A stretch of 64,000 bases of DNA from Photobacterium galatheae. Its GTDB lineage: Bacteria; Pseudomonadota; Gammaproteobacteria; Enterobacterales; Vibrionaceae. The stretch covers positions 186,001-250,000 of the forward strand of contig NZ_JMIB01000021.1 of NCBI RefSeq assembly GCF_000695255.1, in the 5' to 3' direction. A program made the translations under genes and the position numbers. Position 1 is the stretch's first letter. Each line of letters begins with the position of its first letter. This document shows positions 46,669 through 54,914 of this stretch, piece after piece. The notes under the pieces were generated by a model that had not been told where the DNA came from, ran no database searches, and saw only the letters and a list, made by a program, of their open reading frames with translations.

Positions 46669-47774
46669 TGAATACTATCGTCTCAAATTCCAAACTGGCT
46701 CACAGCAACAGTGAAACTGGCGACATCAACGGCGGTATCGTCAAACCGTCTCAGGATGACAAATCCACCAGTTTCACCGACACGCTGCAGCGTAAAGCGC
46801 CACGAGGCAGCCAAAGCAACATGGGCACTGAAGGGGCTTTTTCTGCAGACGAGCCTCAAACACTCGCTGAATCAAATGCGCAGACTGAGTCAGGTGACAA
46901 CACACTGACCCCTGCTGTCGCAGCGGACATCATCGCGAACTTGCTGGCTCAGGCTGAAAAACAACTGGGAACCGGTTCCGCCCTCTCGGGCAATGCAGCC
47001 GCAGAACAAATGGCGATTGGCGCGACAGGTAAATCGGGAACAGCTTCGGTTCGTGACGCGCATCTGATGCAAACGGCTGCCGCGAACGCTAATGGCGAAC
47101 GTCAGGGTGTTTCAGGTCAACAAGGGGCCACTTCATCCGCTGAGCGTCTCTCAGTTCTGATGCAACAAGCACAGTCCGGCGTTCAGCAGGAAACAACTTT
47201 ATCAGGTCTGAGCGACAACCGCTTAGCGAACAGCACGTCTTCCTTACAAGCGCTCGTCACTGGCCTGTCGGCAGATCACGGCGCCAGTCCAACACACTCA
47301 CAATCCGCTTCAGCACCTGGCTCACCTGCTGCCACTCAAGTTGAATGGGCCAGTGTCAAACTGCCGCAAGGGCAGCAAAGCAAATGGGGCGAACAAATGA
47401 TGCAGGTGCTGCAAGACAGAGTGCAGTTACAGGCCAGCCAGAATCTTCAGGAAGCACGCATTCGACTGGACCCGCCTGACCTGGGCAAACTGGATTTAAT
47501 CGTTCGTATGGACGGTGACCGCCTCAGTGTTCAGATTCACGCGAATCAGTCTGCGGTCCGGGATGCGCTGGTTCAGGTATCTGAACGCTTACGTGCCGAA
47601 CTGCAGGACCAAAATTTTGTTCATGTTGATGTGAACGTCGGCGATGGCCGTCAGGGACAACAGCAGGAACACACAGAAGAAGACTCACAACCTGTCATCT
47701 TTGCTAATCAACACACAGATGACCACCAGATAACAACAACAGATTCAGGCCATTGGCTGTCAACCAGAGCCTGA
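46668..47774 (+). CDS. lafE: Lateral flagellar hook-length protein FliK_L (LafE)
   Basis: 368 residues. The first ~240 residues are low-complexity and Ser/Gln/Ala-rich, as in FliK rulers. The C-terminal Flg_hook domain has the family motif LDPPDLGKLDLIVRMDGDRL and VRDALVQVSERLRAELQDQ. It measures the hook and signals FlhB_L to change substrate. The ATG overlaps the previous stop by 1 nt (TAATG). Confidence 0.91.
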   Translation: MNTIVSNSKLAHSNSETGDINGGIVKPSQDDKSTSFTDTLQRKAPRGSQSNMGTEGAFSADEPQTLAESNAQTESGDNTLTPAVAADIIANLLAQAEKQLGTGSALSGNAAAEQMAIGATGKSGTASVRDAHLMQTAAANANGERQGVSGQQGATSSAERLSVLMQQAQSGVQQETTLSGLSDNRLANSTSSLQALVTGLSADHGASPTHSQSASAPGSPAATQVEWASVKLPQGQQSKWGEQMMQVLQDRVQLQASQNLQEARIRLDPPDLGKLDLIVRMDGDRLSVQIHANQSAVRDALVQVSERLRAELQDQNFVHVDVNVGDGRQGQQQEHTEEDSQPVIFANQHTDDHQITTTDSGHWLSTRA

Positions 47775-47789
47775 TGAGGAGCTATTTTC

Positions 47790-48263
47790 ATGACCCAGCG
47801 TAATCTCGTCTTGATCATTATCATCATGCTGATCACCAGTGTTCTGGTGGCAGCAGCCAGCGTCGGCGGTACCCTCTGGTACGTCAAAAGTCATCAGGGC
47901 GAAAGCGGTACAAACTTTAGTCTCCCCTTTGGCCAACCTGAGAATTTAGATCCTGTCTTCCATCCGCTGGAAAAACTGGTGCTGTCAGTAAAAGGAGAAC
48001 GCCAGACTCATTTCATTATGATGGAATTGGCCCTGGAAACCCGTCGTCCGGAAGCAATTGAGGGCATTGATAACTACATGCCGGTTATTCAAAACGCCTT
48101 GCTGAAATTGTTCAGTGACAAGACTTACGAACAGTTACAGAACCAGCGCACGATTGATGAGCTACAGAACGAAGTCAAAGGCACGCTAATGAATGCATTT
48201 GATAAAACCCGTTACGCCCATACTATCGACAACGTATTACTGACCAAATATGTGATTCAGTGA
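47790..48263 (+). CDS. lafF: Lateral FliL_L (LafF), stator-associated membrane protein
   Basis: 157 residues, one N-terminal membrane helix (about 6-30), then a periplasmic domain ending TIDNVLLTKYVIQ, as in FliL. FliL proteins ring the stator and support torque, especially for swarming. Ribosome-binding site GAGGAG. Followed after 7 nt by the sigma-28 gene. Confidence 0.9.
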   Translation: MTQRNLVLIIIIMLITSVLVAAASVGGTLWYVKSHQGESGTNFSLPFGQPENLDPVFHPLEKLVLSVKGERQTHFIMMELALETRRPEAIEGIDNYMPVIQNALLKLFSDKTYEQLQNQRTIDELQNEVKGTLMNAFDKTRYAHTIDNVLLTKYVIQ

Positions 48264-48270
48264 GGCGCTT

Positions 48271-48999
48271 ATGCTTGATATCAACCCGACTGAACATTAC
48301 GACAACGAACAGGAAACCGGGCAAAACAGCCCGGTCATCAACGAAAATAAGCTGATCCGCGATCACCTGGTTCTTGTGAAACGTGTTGTCAACCAACTCC
48401 GCAGTCATGTCAGCACCCATTGCAGTCTGGAAGATATGCAGCAAATCGGTCTGATGGGGCTGTTAGAGGCCGGCCGCCGTTACGGCAATGTCGAAGATCC
48501 GAACTTTCCTTCTTTCGCCGTCTGTCGTATCCGAGGCTCCATTCTGGATGAGCTTCGCCGGCTGGACTGGCGCTCACGCCAGACCCGTCAGCAGGCGCAT
48601 GAACTCAATGACGTCACGCGTGATTTAATGAAAAAACTTGGCCGCCAGCCAAGCGAAGCTGAAATTATTGAAGCCCTCGGAACCGATCAGGCGGACTATC
48701 TGCAGCGCCTCAACGCGTCGATGGCCAGTGAGATGCAAAGCCTGGATCAGCTTCTGGAAAGCGGCAACGACTTTTCAATGACCAATGACGGCGGTGAGTC
48801 TGTCCGTCATGAACATATTCGCCGCACCCTGAATGTGGCACTGGGCAAGCTGAAATCTCGCGAACAGCTCTTGCTCACCCTGTTCTATCAACATGATATG
48901 AACCTGCATGAAATTGCACTGGTGCTCAACCTGACACCGCCACGCGTGTGCCAGCTTCATAAGCAGGCCCTGAAACAACTGAATCAATATCTTTGCTGA
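48271..48999 (+). CDS. lafS: LafS, sigma-28 factor of the lateral system
   Basis: 242 residues with sigma regions 2 (LVKRVVNQLRSHVSTHCSLEDMQQIGLMGLLEA), 3 and 4 (LHEIALVLNLTPPRVCQLHK). This is the FliA type. It should direct transcription of late genes, above all lafA and perhaps motor genes. An anti-sigma factor (FlgM_L) is not in this window and would be with the missing flg_L genes. Confidence 0.94.
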   Translation: MLDINPTEHYDNEQETGQNSPVINENKLIRDHLVLVKRVVNQLRSHVSTHCSLEDMQQIGLMGLLEAGRRYGNVEDPNFPSFAVCRIRGSILDELRRLDWRSRQTRQQAHELNDVTRDLMKKLGRQPSEAEIIEALGTDQADYLQRLNASMASEMQSLDQLLESGNDFSMTNDGGESVRHEHIRRTLNVALGKLKSREQLLLTLFYQHDMNLHEIALVLNLTPPRVCQLHKQALKQLNQYLC

Positions 49000-49014
49000 T
49001 AGGAGCAAACTGAA

Positions 49015-49872
49015 ATGCAAAAATTTACCGGCGCAATCGTCATTATTCTCTGCGTATTCGGCGGTTTCAAATGGGCTGGTGGCAACTTTTCGGCCATCTG
49101 GCAGCCTGCTGAAATTCTGATTATTGTCGGTGCAGCACTGGGGTCCATCATTATCGGTAACCCACCCCATGTGATTCGTGAAATGCGCATCCAGCTTCGC
49201 CATATTTTAAAGCCGCGTAAAAATGAACAAGAATACTACATGCAGTTGATGGGCCTGATGCAGCTTCTGCTTGAAACAATCCGTAACGGTGGCTTCAAGT
49301 CTCTCGACAGCCATATTGAAGACCCGCAGAACAGTGAAATCTTCGAGCGTTATCCACTGGTCAAAGATGACAGCCACCTGGTTGCCTTCATTACTGACAA
49401 CCTGCGCCTGATGGCCATGGGTCAGATGTCACCGCATGAACTGGATACATTGCTGGAACAGGAAATCATGGCGATTGAAGATGACTTGCTGCTGCCTTCC
49501 CGTTCCCTGCACCGCACTGCAGAAGCCCTGCCCGGTTTCGGTATTCTGGCTGCTGTGATGGGGATCATCATCACCATGCAAGTGATCAATAGCGAAATCG
49601 ATGTCATCGGCGTTAAGATTGCCGCAGCACTGGTTGGTACTTTCCTGGGTATTTTCGGCTGTTACTGTGTGTTAGACCCTGCGAGCAATGCCATGTCTCA
49701 GCGCGTAAAGCGTGACATGTCTGCGTTCGAATGTGTTCGCGCAACACTGGTCGCTTATGTAGCGAAGAAGCCAACCCTGCTGGCAATCGATGCAGGCCGT
49801 AAGAACATTCAGCTGGACATTAAGCCAAGCTTCAACGACATGGAAAAATGGCTGTCTGAACAGGAGGCATAA
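49015..49872 (+). CDS. lafT: LafT, MotA-type stator protein
   Basis: 285 residues, four membrane helices (about 5-22, 31-50, 170-190, 200-222), with the H+-type MotA pattern: GFGILAAVMGIIITMQ and the cytoplasmic loop with charged residues. It forms the stator with LafU; lateral motors are proton-driven in Vibrio. A 1-nt overlap with lafU (TAATG) couples translation. Confidence 0.94.
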   Translation: MQKFTGAIVIILCVFGGFKWAGGNFSAIWQPAEILIIVGAALGSIIIGNPPHVIREMRIQLRHILKPRKNEQEYYMQLMGLMQLLLETIRNGGFKSLDSHIEDPQNSEIFERYPLVKDDSHLVAFITDNLRLMAMGQMSPHELDTLLEQEIMAIEDDLLLPSRSLHRTAEALPGFGILAAVMGIIITMQVINSEIDVIGVKIAAALVGTFLGIFGCYCVLDPASNAMSQRVKRDMSAFECVRATLVAYVAKKPTLLAIDAGRKNIQLDIKPSFNDMEKWLSEQEA

Positions 49873-50837
49873 TGCAACGGCACAATCAGATCATCATCAA
49901 ACGCGCACGCCAGAACGACCATGATGTCGGTCATGGCGGCGCGTGGAAAGTCGCTTTTGCCGACTTTATGATCGCCCTGATGGCTCTGTTTCTGGTTCTC
50001 TGGATTCTGGCCATCACAGATCAAACACAGCGTAATGCAATCGTCGCACACATGAACAGCTCGAGCCTGTTCGAGCAAGGTGTCGGCAACCCGTTCGACA
50101 GCTCCACCAGTCTGTCTCCGATTGACTTTGGTGGTGACGCTTCTGATTTAAGTTCGCATAACGCAGCGATGACAGTCACCTCTTTCTATGATGGTAATGG
50201 CGATGGCCAGTATACAGAATCTCTGGTTCAGGGTACTTATGACACCCAGGAGCAGCTCAAAGTTCTGGCAAAAGTCGTTGAAGAACTGGCAAAACAGGTT
50301 TCTGCTGAAGGCAACATGTACGTTGATGTCACCCCACAGGGTCTTCGGATTGTCCTGCAAGACGACTTCCGCGAAAACATGTTCCACCGTGGCAGCAGTC
50401 AGCTCACCCCATTCTTTGAAGATTTGCTGTTAGCGCTGGCCCCGATTTTCAAGAAGATCGAAAACCCATTGATTATCAGTGGCCATACCGATGCCATTCG
50501 CTACAGCCGCTCTGTCAGTGATAAAACAAACTGGGAGCTGTCGGCATCCCGTGCCAATGTGGCCCGCCAGACACTGATCGCCGGTGGCGCACCGGAACAG
50601 CGTATCCTGCAGGTTGCAGGCATGGCTGACAAGGCCCCCCTGAATCCGGAAACACCCAGTGCCAGCGAGAACCGCCGGATTGAGCTGTTCGTGCTGACAC
50701 CTTCGGCTGCGCGTATGGTGGAAACCCTGTTCAGAGGCCCGGCGAAACACAAAGACGGTCCGGCAGTTCAGCAAGCACGTAAAGAAGCTGAATTAAACCA
50801 GCCTGTTATTCGACAGGATTTCGTCAAAGCATCTTAA
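49872..50837 (+). CDS. lafU: LafU, MotB-type stator protein
   Basis: 321 residues. A single N-terminal helix (about 27-48, WKVAFADFMIALMALFLVLW) contains the proton-carrying Asp (D31). The C-terminal OmpA-like peptidoglycan-binding domain has PLIISGHTDAIRYS and ELSASRANVARQTLIAGG. It anchors the stator to the wall. Last gene of the lateral operon, followed by a hairpin at 50845-50868. Confidence 0.94.
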   Translation: MQRHNQIIIKRARQNDHDVGHGGAWKVAFADFMIALMALFLVLWILAITDQTQRNAIVAHMNSSSLFEQGVGNPFDSSTSLSPIDFGGDASDLSSHNAAMTVTSFYDGNGDGQYTESLVQGTYDTQEQLKVLAKVVEELAKQVSAEGNMYVDVTPQGLRIVLQDDFRENMFHRGSSQLTPFFEDLLLALAPIFKKIENPLIISGHTDAIRYSRSVSDKTNWELSASRANVARQTLIAGGAPEQRILQVAGMADKAPLNPETPSASENRRIELFVLTPSAARMVETLFRGPAKHKDGPAVQQARKEAELNQPVIRQDFVKAS

Positions 50838-50844
50838 CCTGCAA

Positions 50845-50868
50845 ACGGCAAAGGCATTCCTTTGCCGT
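50845..50868 (+). terminator. Hairpin after lafU
   Basis: ACGGCAAAGG (50845-50854), loop CATT, CCTTTGCCGT (50859-50868): a perfect 10-bp stem with no T-run, so termination is likely partial. Confidence 0.6.
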
Positions 50869-50894
50869 CTGCTCATCATTAGCGAAAGAAACCC

Positions 50895-51206
50895 ATGAAA
50901 AAAGCTGCATCTTCTTCTGTTGTTGACCCAAGGGTACGCCGACCAGACGGACTGCAAAAGTTATTTCTATGGCTGATCGTTCTGGATTACTTCCTGCTCA
51001 GTCATTTTCTGCTGAGGATGCACCAGATGACTCTGAATGCAGGAACCACAATCAGCCTGTTACTGTTTGGTTATAACGGGCTGCTCGTGTACCTGTGTTT
51101 CAAGCGTGCCAGACGTGGTGGTGATTACTACATCATTTACCCGACGCTTGCTGCCATTTTGCTGGCTTTTATTCTTTTTTTGTATTTCTTCTTTCTGGTT
51201 GCTTAA
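50895..51206 (+). CDS. Small membrane protein next to the lateral flagellar operon, unknown
   Basis: 103 residues with three hydrophobic spans (about 22-40, 50-69, 79-103) and a basic cytoplasmic loop (CFKRARRGGD). I do not recognise a family. It is 57 nt beyond lafU with a weak AAAGAAA before the ATG, so it could be read through from the motor genes or belong to the M23/bactofilin group. Confidence 0.65.
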   Translation: MKKAASSSVVDPRVRRPDGLQKLFLWLIVLDYFLLSHFLLRMHQMTLNAGTTISLLLFGYNGLLVYLCFKRARRGGDYYIIYPTLAAILLAFILFLYFFFLVA

Positions 51207-51341
51207 TGGGACAACGCCGCAGGATGCGAAGCAGGAACTTATGCCACAGAGCACAATTTTACATCACCATTTCCTGATATAAGTTAATTCTGCCAGCCGC
51301 TTGTCGCCTAAGCCTTAGAGATAGCGAATGAGCTTAGCGTA

Positions 51342-52292
51342 ATGAAAGATCAACTCACAATCTCGATATCAACAATTAATGGTTCTTACCATTTTCAGTT
51401 AGGCAAGTACCTGCGCCGAAATCTGGTCGCGACTTTCCTGCTGTTTCTGGTCACTGTCGTGGTGATGGCATTTTCAATCCAGTATTTATGGACAGCCGTC
51501 AATCAGACAGAACAGGAAAAAACTCAGTTAAGTCGTCATGCGAACGAACTGAAAGATGAAATTTCAAGCCTGGAAAGTGATCGACAGTCACTGGAGCAAA
51601 ATCTGGCTGATCGGCGCTATGAGCTGGAGCAAATCACCGGGCGCGTGAACGATCTTGAAAATGTGCTGGGTATTGATACGGAAACTGAACAACCGCTGAA
51701 TGATCGGTTGGATACAGCCGCGTTGAACTCAGCGGTTCGTGTCGCCATGCTGAAGGTGATCCCGAACGGTAGTCCAATGGATTACCGCCGTATATCTTCA
51801 AGCTATGGTTCCCGCAACCATCCGGTCTTCGGGAATAAACGGCGCCATCTCGGCATTGATCTGAGCAGCAGTTCAGGTACAGCTGTTTACGCGCCAGCTG
51901 ATGGTGTCATCGAGCTGGTTCGTCCGAGCAAAAAAGGCTATGGCAATCTACTGAAAGTTGATCATGGCTATGGCTTCATGACCTTGTATGCGCACTTAAA
52001 GACATTCAAGGTCAAAACCGGGGATTTCGTCCGAAAAGGCGATCTGATTGCACTATCAGGCAATAGCGGTACTTCTACCGGCCCTCACCTCCACTACGAG
52101 GTACGTTTTCTGGGTCGGGCACTAAACCCCAAATATTTCATTAACTGGGGGCCCGATAACTTTGACTATCTGTTTAACCATGAGAGGAGCATCCAATGGG
52201 ACTCTTTAGTAAAAGTGCTGGAAACACAAGTAAGCACTCAACTGCAACTATCATTGCACAAGGCTGTTCCATCAAAGGGGATATCGAATTAA
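51342..52292 (+). CDS. M23-family peptidoglycan endopeptidase paired with bactofilin
   Basis: 316 residues: cytoplasmic N-terminus, one membrane helix (about 28-50), periplasmic coiled coil (~53-110), M23 (LytM) domain (~145-265). The zinc and active-site residues are complete: H169 and D173 (RRHLGIDLS), H218 (YAHLK), H249 and H251 (GPHLHYEV). It should cut peptide cross-links in the wall. The last 32 codons overlap the bactofilin gene in another frame (97 nt). M23-bactofilin pairs are a known shape-control arrangement in proteobacteria. Confidence 0.9.
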   Translation: MKDQLTISISTINGSYHFQLGKYLRRNLVATFLLFLVTVVVMAFSIQYLWTAVNQTEQEKTQLSRHANELKDEISSLESDRQSLEQNLADRRYELEQITGRVNDLENVLGIDTETEQPLNDRLDTAALNSAVRVAMLKVIPNGSPMDYRRISSSYGSRNHPVFGNKRRHLGIDLSSSSGTAVYAPADGVIELVRPSKKGYGNLLKVDHGYGFMTLYAHLKTFKVKTGDFVRKGDLIALSGNSGTSTGPHLHYEVRFLGRALNPKYFINWGPDNFDYLFNHERSIQWDSLVKVLETQVSTQLQLSLHKAVPSKGISN

Positions 52293-52780
52293 GCGGCAAC
52301 ATCCAGGTGGATGGCTACATTGAAGGACGTATCCGTACCGAACAAACGCTGTCGATCAGTGCGACGGGCCGGGTATCCGGAGAAATCTACGCCAATAAAG
52401 TCGTAATTAACGGCTTACATGAAGGGGCTTGCCACGCTGCCAGTATCGAAATTCTGGAAAAAGGCAAAGCGAAAGGTGTCATTTATACCAATGACATTTG
52501 CATTGAGCGAGGCGGTTGCTTCCTGGGTCAAACCCATCCGGCCGACGATGAAAAAGTGGTGACACTGAACAAAGAAGAAGCGAAGACCAGTAGCGAGTCA
52601 AAAAGCAACCCAAAAGATGCGGCGTCTCTGACGCCTCCGACGCAATTAAAACCCGCAGAAGTCGGCAGCAGTGACAAAAACAGCACGGCGGCTTCCGCGT
52701 CAGCTGGCAAACCCGGTGCCTCTCCTACCCCGACCGCAACGGCCAGTGACAATAAAAAACAGGCCAATGCGAGAAAATAA
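52196..52780 (+). CDS. Bactofilin (DUF583) cytoskeletal protein
   Basis: 194 residues. A bactofilin beta-helix core spans about 18-110 (IIAQGCSIKGDIELSGNIQVDG, VSGEIYANKVVINGLHEGAC, KAKGVIYTNDICIERGG). The last ~75 residues are a Ser/Thr/Pro/Lys-rich flexible tail. Bactofilins polymerise without nucleotide and recruit wall enzymes. The ATG at 52196 has GAGAGGAG upstream and lies 97 nt inside the M23 gene. Confidence 0.92.
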   Translation: MGLFSKSAGNTSKHSTATIIAQGCSIKGDIELSGNIQVDGYIEGRIRTEQTLSISATGRVSGEIYANKVVINGLHEGACHAASIEILEKGKAKGVIYTNDICIERGGCFLGQTHPADDEKVVTLNKEEAKTSSESKSNPKDAASLTPPTQLKPAEVGSSDKNSTAASASAGKPGASPTPTATASDNKKQANARK

Positions 52781-52785
52781 TCATC

Positions 52786-52815
52786 ATAAACCGGAACATC
52801 TCGTTCCGGTTTTTT
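52786..52815 (+). terminator. Terminator after bactofilin
   Basis: AAACCGGAAC (52788-52797), loop ATCTC, GTTCCGGTTTTTTT. A strong rho-independent terminator. Confidence 0.93.
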
Positions 52816-52963
52816 TCACGTCTTCCCTATCTTTGCCGATCCGAATCGTCTGCCCAAACTGTTAGCTGTCTCCAAAAATTACGGTTTTCCCTAAAGCCAG
52901 CAAGAAAAGCCTGTATATCAAGACAATAATGGAGTCATCCATCGACAAACATAGGGAACATGT

Positions 52964-53560
52964 ATGAAATCAACACTCACCTTCGTCGCAGCCCTGATTG
53001 GCAGCCTGAGTCTCACCGCCTGTACAACGACCACGCCCGAATCCGGACAGACGAATGTCGCAAACGCAACGCAGGATATCCTTGTCGCTGAAAACTGCAT
53101 TGGCTCAACGGAGCCACCGGCAGCATGGGCCGGTAAATTAGTCTCTACCGATGATCCGCAGCTTCTGACCAATTCACTGGGTGAACCCAATCAGGGCAAA
53201 CTCTGTCAGGGGCAGGTGTACAAAGTCAAAGACGGTGAAGCACTCACAATTTACCGCGCATGGAACAGCACCAATCCAAACAGCCAATATGGCGCTTGGT
53301 GGGCAACCAGCCAGCCAGACGGAAAAGTTGCTCAATACCGTGCCGGTTATGAGATTTGCTATCAGTGGTCCCCGCTGGATAAGTTGACACGCTGTGAACT
53401 GAAATCCGGCAGTAAACTGGTGATCGGGAACGGACAGAGTGCTCAATGTTCACAATGGCTCACCTACCCTGTTTCTGCCGATCAACAGCTTTATCTTGAA
53501 GACACAGCGTCTCTGGTTGGCAATTGCCAAACGTATGATGCTGTTTTCGGGTGGGAGTAA
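52964..53560 (+). CDS. Predicted outer-membrane lipoprotein, unknown function
   Basis: 198 residues with a lipoprotein signal peptide (lipobox LTAC, Cys20; Thr at +2, so outer-membrane sorting). The mature part has six Cys residues and a Trp-rich centre (AGYEICYQWSPLDKLTRCEL), suggesting disulfides. Family not recognised. The final 28 bases, including the stop codon, occur again perfectly at 58520-58547, at the far side of a low-GC, IS-bearing segment. The stop is back-to-back with that of the convergent DUF4144-like gene. Confidence 0.75.
   Translation: MKSTLTFVAALIGSLSLTACTTTTPESGQTNVANATQDILVAENCIGSTEPPAAWAGKLVSTDDPQLLTNSLGEPNQGKLCQGQVYKVKDGEALTIYRAWNSTNPNSQYGAWWATSQPDGKVAQYRAGYEICYQWSPLDKLTRCELKSGSKLVIGNGQSAQCSQWLTYPVSADQQLYLEDTASLVGNCQTYDAVFGWE
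53533..53560 (+). repeat. Left copy of a perfect 28-bp direct repeat
   Basis: The last 28 bases of the lipoprotein gene (TATGATGCTGTTTTCGGG is the core part) recur exactly and in the same orientation at 58520-58547. Flanking bases differ on both sides. The 4,987-bp separation encloses the Maf-like operon and IS remnants. Confidence 0.95.
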
Positions 53561-53908
53561 TTACTCAACCGGATTGATTAGGAAGGCTTCTCCAACGGCA
53601 CGGATTGCCTCTGCCACTGAGCGAAAACTCACTTTGGCTGCACAACATGCCCCCTGACAGGACTGATGAAACTGAATCATTTCAGAAATTTCTATCAGGG
53701 GTATCAGCCTCGGCGTTTTCATCAAAGCAACAAGATCTCCTTTCCTCCAATGCAGCTCAAAGACCTGTCCCTGCGAATCAATCAACTGGTCTCGCGGCTG
53801 AAATCCCAACACATGTAAATCCTCATCTTCCTCCCAGCTTTGCTGATCTGGTAAGTAAAACAACTCAGGGTCGCCGTCATATTTGAGGATTGCAGGCCAA
53901 ACAACCAT
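53561..53908 (-). CDS. DUF4144-like small protein
   Basis: 115 residues. The opening WPAILKYDGDPELFYLPDQQ and the later VFELHWRKGDLVALMKTPRL, together with the C-terminal VRAHAAAEG-like stretch (FRSVAEAIRAVGEAFL), resemble the DUF4144 family of Vibrionaceae, function unknown. I am moderately sure of the family. It is convergent with the lipoprotein gene with stops adjacent and lies at the left end of the repeat-bounded segment. Upstream (53909-53998, minus strand) is a 43-codon open stretch without a start, ETWTEGFAACLKAAAAAGM, that may be the tail of a lost gene. Confidence 0.6.
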   Translation of the reverse strand: MVVWPAILKYDGDPELFYLPDQQSWEEDEDLHVLGFQPRDQLIDSQGQVFELHWRKGDLVALMKTPRLIPLIEISEMIQFHQSCQGACCAAKVSFRSVAEAIRAVGEAFLINPVE

Positions 53909-54914
53909 GCTCTATCTCTTCAGTACCGAAAAGCGTGATCATGCCTGCCGCAGCCGCAGCTTTCAAGCAAGCGGCAAAGCCCTCAGTCCAAGTTTCAACG
54001 TCATTTCACCTAACAACTTGATTACTTAACAGATATTCTGCTGCAGCATAAAAAATAACTGCTGTACCTTTTCATGCCTGCATTCATCTTACTTGATCTC
54101 AGATGTCACCAATCAAGCATCTCAATTTCTGATATTAATAACTTAGATATTTTTACTTAAACTCAATCTACTTGAGTTCATCACATAAAAATAATTTTCC
54201 CAGTTTTCATAGAAGTACAAAATCGTTTGAACTAATTGATTACCAAAATATCCGGCTCCACCGATTATTCATATTTATCACCTAACATAGACCATAACAA
54301 AAGTTATCATTCATAATAAATCAGTTAATTTTATATCTATGCTAGCATCATCATGAGTACGTTCACGATGAAACATCAGCGTAATCATATCTATAACCGT
54401 GACCTTCATTCCACCTATTTTTTTGGCACAAGATCACACAATAAATTTAGCTGATACGTTTTCATAACTATCAAAAATTGTAAAAAAAGCATTATCGCGT
54501 ATTATCTCAATGCTTTTTATTCAACCGCCCCTTCATGATGTGATGCTGGTACAAATATTTCACCTTATTTTCATTTATTTGGTTTTTAGAAATTATTATC
54601 ATCAATAATTAAATACGAAAGATTGAAGACAAATGAAGCTTCTTCGTGAGTTGCTCTGTTGATAAAGATTTTAAACTGCTCACAGAAGGAAATAAGACTC
54701 ATGGACCTTTACTCATAACCTGAAGCGACTGGGCTCGACTACCATGGCATAAGCGGTAACAAAACCAGCGATGAAACAAGGTTGATATAAGGTTCAGCAG
54801 ATAGATCATTTGCTCTTTGATGTGAGAACTTTAGCACTGACAACAGCGGCAGGTCAGAGCCTGAGTGAGTCCGTGTGATTTGGTGGTAATAGATACACCA
54901 GACGATAAGAACCG
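53909..54914. other. 1-kb low-GC stretch without a supported gene
   Basis: Strongly A+T-rich compared with the core genome. Apart from the short minus-strand tail noted at 53909-53998, no open frame with a ribosome-binding site and family-like sequence was found. It probably holds the promoter of the Maf-like gene near its right end and decayed DNA on the left. Confidence 0.5.

Noticed and set aside
54340..54354. 15-bp repeat ATGCTAGCATCATCA shared with 62859-62873
   Set aside because: One or two exact 15-mers are expected by chance in 64 kb, and the sites have no common context.
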